A stretch of DNA of 64,000 nucleotides, taken from the NCBI GenBank assembly GCA_003952965.2, contig RXIC02000095.1, positions 1-64,000 on the forward strand, read 5' to 3'. This stretch comes from Morella rubra. Taxonomy: Eukaryota; Streptophyta; Magnoliopsida; Fagales; Myricaceae. The notes under the pieces are model-generated. The model did not search any database. It worked only from the letters and a program-made list of their open reading frames with translations, and had not been told where the DNA came from. Positions 57,199 to 64,000 of the stretch are shown one piece after another (the first letter of the stretch is position 1; each line of letters begins with the position of its first letter). Made by a program: the position numbers and the translations under genes.

Positions 57199-58740
57199 AA
57201 AGAGGTTTGGCAAGAAGAAATTCGAGGCACACCGATGTTCCAGCTTTATTTAAAGATGAAGTTGCTAAAGCAGGAGCTCAAAAAGTTGAATGGTCGCATT
57301 TCGCAAATATATCTACTGGTGTTCAGGAGGCCAAGTATGCTTTGGAGGAGATTCAAAATGATTTGCAATGGTCAGTATCTGAAGAGTTAATGCAAAAGGA
57401 GACCAGTGTGTCAAAGGAGTACATCTGGTTAAGGAGAGATGAAGAATCCTTCCTTCGCCCGAAATCAAGAACCAACTGGCTGAATTTGGGAGATCAAAAC
57501 TCCACATTCTTCTTCCACGCTGTTAAAAAGTTCCAGAGCAAGAGCAAAATCGGATCTGTTTCTTTGGATGATGGGACGAGTGTGACAGAACCTAGCAGAT
57601 TCAGAACACTGTGGTTAATTTCTATTCGACTTTATGGAGCAAACCTGTAGGCTAGCAACTGATTGATAGAAGCTTTGTGGAGGAGGCATGCAGCTAACCC
57701 GCCAACAAAAGGTAACTTTGCAGTATGACGTGACCGAGGAAGAAGTTAAAGAGGCAATGTTTGCTATTAATGAAGATAAGGCGCCCAGGTGGTTTTAACT
57801 CCTATTTTTTTAAGAAAGCTTGGTTGGTGAGAACCAAACGACATTCATTGCAGAGCGTCGCATTGAAATAATATTTTTCTGCCACAAGAGGACTTCAGAA
57901 ACTATCGCAGAAATTCCGGTACTCCTCGATGTGGAATTAAGGTAGACCTTATGAAGGCATACAATCATGTTCGTTGGATTTTTTATTTACAGCACTGGAT
58001 GTTTATGGATTTCCTCCTCGGTTTATCCATTGGATAGAATAATTCATGTCAAAGGTCCAGTTCTCCATAAAAATTAATGGTGCCTTGTGTGGGTTTTTTC
58101 CGGGGGAAAGGGGATCTTCGCCATGGCTATCCGATGTCTCCTTATCTATTTGTATTGGTTATGGAGATTTTTTCAGGGTCTATGATGAAGGTAGCTACTA
58201 ATCCTGCTTTTGGGTTCCACTGGAGGTGCAAAAAGACTCGTCTATCCTACCTATGCTTTGTTGATTTACTTATTTTCTCCAAAGATAATATTGGGTCTGT
58301 TTCCTCAATCAATGACTGGCACAACCATTTTGGTGCTATGTTTGGTTTGGTTCTAAAATCAGGGGAAGAGCCAAATATTCTTTTGTGGGGGTAAATAATG
58401 CTATGAAGAAGCAGATTTGTTCTACCTTAGGGTTTCTACTAGGAGAGCTCCCCATCCGGTACCTTGGAGTGCCCCTAATTTCTACCAGGCTTAGGAGCAT
58501 AGATTGAAAGATTCTTTGTGACAGAATTGTGGCATGTGCGAAGAGTTGGAATAACCAATTTCTCTCTTATGCAGGTCGGCTATAGCTGATGCAGTCTATT
58601 TTATTTGCTATTCAATCTTATTGGTCATCAATATTTGTGCTACGTAAAGACACTATTCAGTGCATAAATAAAAAGTTAAGGGTGTTGTTGTGGAAAGGTA
58701 GTGAACTTGGGATAGTAGTATTTGATTTTTCAGGTTAAGA
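57199..58740 (+). mobile_element. L1-type LINE, ORF2 reverse-transcriptase remnant
   Basis: It starts directly at the CACTA terminus with KEVWQEEIRGTPMFQLYLK and continues with EEIQNDLQWSVSEELMQKET and RPKSRTNWLNLGDQNSTFFF, the linker before RT in plant L1 elements. RT motifs follow: FIAERRI (about 57.84 kb), KGDLRHGYPMSPYLFVLVME (about 58.11 kb) and LCFVDLLIFSKDN (about 58.25 kb), where the usual catalytic FADD has been lost. IRYLGVPLISTRL at about 58.46 kb and a later YAGR-type block mark the end of RT. Frames change several times; endonuclease and 3' end are missing. It is dead. Confidence 0.8.
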
Positions 58741-60730
58741 ATTTGCAGTTATTCACACCAATTTGGGATCGTCTAAATAATATAGAAATTTTATAAATTA
58801 GTACTTGAATCTCTTCCTTGTGGAAACGATACTCTTTTTGCCCTATTTTACTTGTCACGACTCATGCACTTGTGGTAGGGACTATCAAGTTTTTGGCACC
58901 ATTGACGGGGGAGGAGTTTTTTCAATATTAATACAAATAATTTAGGCTGTATTTATGTTTGCCATGTAACTGGGATCTAATTAAGCATTTTGATCTAGAA
59001 ATTGAAAGAACTCTAGGTGCACTAAGAGAAAATAAAAACTAGTGCTAGAGCAAGAACAAGCAGTAGTCATGGCAGACGACTAGAATCAAAAGGCTTTACA
59101 CGATTATGTTGTGCCGAATGTCAATGGAACTCAACCCAACATTGTGAGACCTACAATCAATGCTAATAACTTTGAGATTAAGCCTGGTCTAATCCAGATA
59201 GTGCAGCAGGAGCAGTTTGGTGGAAGTCCTTCTGAGGACCCACATGCACACCTTGCTAATTTCTTGGAGATTTGTGATACAATTAAGATGAATGGAGTTA
59301 GTGGTGATACTATTCAGCTTTGACTTTTTCCATTTTCTCTAAAGGATAAAGCTAAGGCCTGGTGGAATTTCAAAGCTCCTAACTCTTTCACCACCTGGAA
59401 TGCCTTGTCACAAGCTCTTCTGAGAAAGTATTTTCCTCTAGGTAACAATGCCAAACTTAGAAAGGATATTACCATTTTTGTTCAATTTGATGGTGAATCT
59501 TTGTATGAAGCCTGGGAGAGGTTTCAAGATTTACAAAGGAAATGTCCCCATCATGGTCTTCCTGATTAACTAATTGTACAGACTTTCTACAATGGATTAA
59601 CACATTCAGTCAATATTACCATAGATGTAGTTGCAGGAGGTACATTAATGAGAAAGTCAACCAAAGAGGCATATCAGTTGTTAGAAGAATGGCCTCTAAT
59701 AATTATCAGTGGTCTAATGAAAGAGATATGCCTAAAAAAGTTCCATGTATGTATGATGTAGATGCCGTAAACATGTTGAACGCTAGGGTTGATTATCTCG
59801 TAAAAATGTTGGTAAGCTTGGTAATGTGAATTCTATTTCTAGTCCTATATTAAATTGTAATTGCTATGGGGGAGCTCACATGAGTTATGATTGTATGCAA
59901 GTAGAGCATGCTAAATTTGTGTCTAATTTTAATAGGCAGCAGCAACAAAACAACCTTTATTCTAACACATACAACCCAAGCTAGAGGAATCATCCCAACT
60001 TTTCATGGAAAGTAACCAAAGTAGCAATTCAAGACCTTTCCATCCTCCTGGTTTCCAGCCAAGACCATCCCAACCAAAAAGTAAGTAGCCTTGGGAGATA
60101 GTTATTGAGAAGTTAGTCAATGCCAGTTCAGAGAGATTTGAGAGAATGGAAGCAAAAGTTGACTAGTTGGAGAGTTCTAACAAAAATGCAGAAGTGCAAT
60201 TGGCACAATTAGCAAATTCCATTAATTCTCGTGGACATGACAATTTTCCTAGTAAGATAGAGGTTAATTTGAAAGAGCATAGCAAGGCGGTCATCTTGAG
60301 AAGTGGTAAGCAACTTAGTCAGGTAAGCGGTGAGACTGTAGTTTATGATGAAATAGACCATGAAGAGTTGAGCAAGGAAGGTCTGTGAAGAAGTTGAGGA
60401 CCTAGCCAAGACATCATCCACACTACCACCAGTCGAATCTTATATCCCTCCATTTCATTTCCACAAAGGCTTAAGCAGAATAAAATTAATCAACAATTTG
60501 AGAAATTTTTTGAAGTGTTTAGGCAGCTTCACATTAATATTCCTTCTGCAGAGGCCTTAGCATAGATTTCTGCCTATACAAAGTTTCTAAAGGAGATAAT
60601 GTCCAATAAGAGAAAATTGGAGGATTTCGAGACAATAACCTTGATGGAGGAATGCAGTGTTATTATTCAAAATAAGCTTCCACCAAAGCTAAGAGATCTA
60701 GGAAGTTTTTCCACGCCTCAAATGCTAGCT
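58741..60730 (+). mobile_element. Athila-like Ty3/gypsy fossil A2: LTR end, primer site, gag
   Basis: About 150 bp of LTR end (with TCCTTGTGGAAACGATACTC and CACTTGTGGTAGGGACTATC) leads into TTTTTGGCACCATTGACGGG at 58890-58910, the Athila-type primer-binding region. Gag follows at about 59070-60720: NANNFEIKPGLIQIVQQEQF, DPHAHLANFLEICDTI, FPFSLKDKAKAWW, and YEAWERFQDLQRKCPHHGLP. The gag end has ILRSGKQLSQ, as in A1. It stops where the minus-strand LTR G3 begins. Broken in several places. Confidence 0.78.
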
Positions 60731-63700
60731 TGACAAGGCCAATGACAGCCGCGACCACTCTCAACAACAAACACTTCAACGCACTTAACTAAAATCTTGC
60801 AGCAGAATTTTTTTTTTTTTTTTTTAAAAACATCAACTATGACTAATTTAGAATATGAATTACTAAAAATTATCTCCTAATACGCAAGCTGACATGCAGA
60901 CCCTCAAACGTTCTACTGAAGTGTACGAATATGTAAATAAGTATACGCGAAATAAAAACGTATAACTATATCAAATAACACGCATAGAGAAACATTTAAA
61001 TCTAATCTTCAGGCAATAACTTAAAGCAATAAGTTATAATTACATCATGGTCCAAAATATAAGTTGCTTAAGAGTCTTAAGTCTCGTAGCCTGAACAGAC
61101 CACAACCACATCATAATGGAGGTTCATATCAGCTTTTTTTTTAAAAAAAAAAACTTAGGATCTACATGAATTGCAAATTAGGGGAGGGCACCCTCGTCAG
61201 CCCCCTCCTCAGGTTCCAGATCCTCATGAGTTCCCTCACCTGGAACATCATCTGGAATGATACAATTGAAAATACTGTGAGTCGAATGACTCAGTAAGGG
61301 ATATGCATGACATGATCATGAATGACAGGTATATATATGCCAAAAATAAATGCATGTTTATGTATGCGACTCTTGTACATGCAAATTTGCTTAAAAGTTC
61401 TTTCGTCCTTATTTGGGCTGCTTCTCTCGCTCCATTTACCCCTGAAGTCAGGGTTGTGCGTTCCCTTCGGAACTGTTCCCCTTTCCCTTGGGAACATGTC
61501 ATTTGGTCGAGCTAACCTTGATGTGGCCCCAGGCCTAATGGCTAGACACGACCCTTAGAGGTCCACACCTTCTCGCATTCGTCCTTCAATGTGGTTGCAC
61601 ATACCTCGAGGACTACCCATCCTTCTCTCATTCGTCCTTCGGAATGGATGCACCTATCATACTTAGGTATGGTACCGACCATCTTATTTAGCCCCATAAC
61701 ATATCCTAACATAGCATAAAATCTCATTTTCATTTGCATAAAATTTCTTTTCTTCCTTTTGAGAAAATTAATGCAAATGCTCATGACGTGCTCGATGACA
61801 AATATTCATGCTGTGTATCATTCCAGTTTTCGAAAAATAATTTTTCCACTTACCTTTATCCACTCGAGCTTATGGTGGTGCCTTGCCTACAAATGAGTCA
61901 TACTAATGTCGTCACTTAAATGATTGAGAATTTACTTGATGCAGCAAATAATCATTTATTTCAAAATAAACATATCATATTAAATCACACATTTTTCTTT
62001 ACTAACTAGTAGTGGTTCTACAATGTAAAACTTTATCTTAATGTTGCTGAACCCATTAAACTTGGATGCCAAAATGATCCTTACTCTAGATGTTATAACA
62101 TATTAAAGTTTCAGGTAATTTAGAGCTATTTGCCACTCAAAAGATTTATTCGAAATGCAAGTTGCTGAGGGCGTCCAAGCAGGACAGCTTCGACGTCTCC
62201 AGCTTCAAAAATTCATAACTTCAAAAACATAGCTCCAAATTACATGAAATTACTTTTAAACTTTCTGCTTTCATAAACTTAAATTTGAAGATAAGACTCA
62301 TAAAAATCGGAACTAATTTACATTTTCAAAAACACTTCATAACAGATAAAAATCCTAGAGCAAACACTGCTGCTGCCTCCAGCTCGACCTTCCACTTTCA
62401 AAACACCATAACTTATTCAATACACCTCTAAATCACACGAAATTTATCTTAAAATGTTCCTCTTTGATAAAATTAAAATTCAAGACCAGACCATGAAAAT
62501 CGACTTAAAAGGATCACTTAAACATTATTTGGAACGAGCAAGAAATCTGGACGTGCAAGGCTGGTGACAGCTTGACGTCTGAACTTTAAAAATCCATAAC
62601 TTGCTCAATCTTTATCGGAATCATCCTGAAGTATGGTTTAAATCTTCATATTTCATAGGCCTATAACATAAAATTCTCTCAAGATCAAGGAATAAGAACA
62701 ATCACATCAAAGGTTACTCCTAATTCAAACTTTGTGTTCTGCAGAAACTAAATTCCATCAACTATTTTAAGAAGTCTATCTTATAATTCTTAATGATTTC
62801 CAACACCATAGATCAAGCTTATCAAATGCTATAGTTTCTCTAACAACAACAAATCCAACTTTAGCTCTTCATAATAATTCACCTTATTTTCCAGCAACAC
62901 ATTGCTATGACAATTCTGCACTTGCCATAACTATTTTATTATCTGCAGAAACTAACTCCATCTTGCATTCTATCAATGTTTCCATTTAATTTCCAGCAAC
63001 AATACCGATATCTCTATGTATACCTTTCAGCTCTCCATATGAAGGTTTATAAGTCACTCAAAACAGAGAGCATTACATGCTTTCAAGAACAAACTTAAAC
63101 AAAATGACACAAATTCAACTCTTTTCTTGTCCAGCAACAGCAACAATTCTTGAGAACCAAATGCATGCCGCAACTTCACTCATTTTTCTTCATTCAAGTA
63201 AGGTTTACAATGTAGAACTACAGTTTTATTTTCCAGCAATTCATCAAAATTATAACTTAACAGAGTAGCTGAAAGCATTAGAAAGTACAGAAACGCAAAC
63301 TAGTAAACTCGGATTTTGTAAAACAAGATTTCTACAGCATTTTTCCACATTAATAGTCCATAACTCATCTGAAATTATTTCCCAAAGAGTCACCTATATA
63401 TATATTCGGCCCTAGAACTTAAAGACTGAAGATAGACAATTGTTGTAACGCACCTAAGGCTTCTGCAACTTGTTCTACGTTAGTTATGTCACCTACATGC
63501 AGCAACTACTTTCCTTTTAAATTGCATTTATCTCATGCTTCACATAACCCAACCAACTTGCAGACACCTCATCCAATTTAATGTTCTGCGCTTTAACACA
63601 ATTCCTTTCCACCCAACATATTCCAAAACCCCTTTAATTGAAGCTAAACCTCAAATCCCTCCATGCATGTCCATTAGTTCTTGAAAGTTCATCACTTGAG

Positions 63701-64000
63701 ACTTGATTCTCTAATAAAACTAACATGCATTTCAGCTTAGAGGTGAATCTAATACGTAAAGCCAAGAAAACACCACATGCAAAGCTCGGTCACTCTCTGT
63801 CAAAGCCGAACATCACAGTAATAGGAATGTAAAATAACTATTCTGTACCAAAACTAGAATTTCTCCATATTTACATTCTGTCATAAGCTTCCATCTATGA
63901 CCAACTAACTTAGAACAGAATTTTTCTCCTTCATTCACATCTCTAGAACAGTTTGCATGTCTAAATACCTTTCATTTCCAACTCATTGATACTCAAATCT
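60731..64000 (-). repeat. LTR of a chromovirus related to G2 (G3), runs off the window
   Basis: On the minus strand it ends CGCGGCTGTCATTGGCCTTGTCA-like sequence (last bases GGCCTTGTCA at 60731), and upstream it follows the G2 LTR order: the TTACTGAGTCATTCGACTCA block (about 61290), the ACTCCGAAGGA/GCGAGAAGG block (about 61560-61650), the GAGCAxxTGCAT block, and the TATGAAAGxxGAAxATTTTAA module (about 62.2-62.5 kb). The last bases at 64000 match about position 790 of the G2 LTR, so some 0.8 kb lies outside. It is clearly more diverged from G2 than the G2 LTRs are from each other. Whether it is a solo LTR or part of an element cannot be told. Confidence 0.8.

Overview
The window is nuclear DNA of a flowering plant, most likely a eudicot. 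The evidence is one intron-split host gene with a plant-type protein, plant-specific retroelement families (long-LTR chromovirus, Sirevirus-like Copia, Athila-like Ty3/gypsy, plant L1-type LINEs, tRNA-derived SINEs) and plant MITEs. I see no bacterial genes, rRNA genes, stand-alone tRNA genes or CRISPR arrays.

The only host gene that looks whole is on the minus strand, 25970 to 7487. Eight exons with GT..AG borders give a 397-residue protein recognisable as the mitochondrial 4-hydroxybenzoate polyprenyltransferase of ubiquinone synthesis (COQ2; PPT1 in Arabidopsis). Its third intron is about 13.2 kb and holds a stack of transposons: two related MITEs; an old minus-strand Ty3/gypsy element split into two parts; a plus-strand Ty3/gypsy element lying between those parts; and a deleted LINE and a SINE that landed inside the younger gypsy copy. 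Target-site duplications (10 bp for the LINE, 20 bp for the SINE) fix the order of these events.

Upstream of this gene are two decayed host gene remnants: a GRF-type zinc-finger gene (27.3-27.7 kb, plus) and the 3' part of an alkaline ceramidase gene (28.2-28.5 kb, minus). From 29.9 kb to the end the window is almost solid transposon: an almost complete 12.1-kb chromovirus with 3.1 and 3.4 kb LTRs and an exact 5-bp target duplication (30.0-42.1 kb) inside an older LTR-like repeat; an Athila-like LTR end; a minus-strand Sirevirus-like Copia element with an extra 3' region (43.4-52.8 kb) sitting inside an Athila-like gag-pol fossil; one terminus of a CACTA DNA transposon; an L1-type LINE reverse-transcriptase remnant; a second Athila-like 5' end; and a diverged minus-strand LTR of the chromovirus family that runs off the window end.

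The first 6 kb is different: a strongly G+T-skewed stretch with no gene I can recognise.

The best candidates for closer study are the intact gene that tolerates a 13-kb transposon-filled intron, the G+T-skewed block, the extra 3' regions of the chromovirus and the Copia element, and a 10-bp palindrome (GTGTCGACAC) clustered in the Copia element and also present in the host gene's intron 3. I did not find a convincing wholly new system; most of the window is explained by known families.
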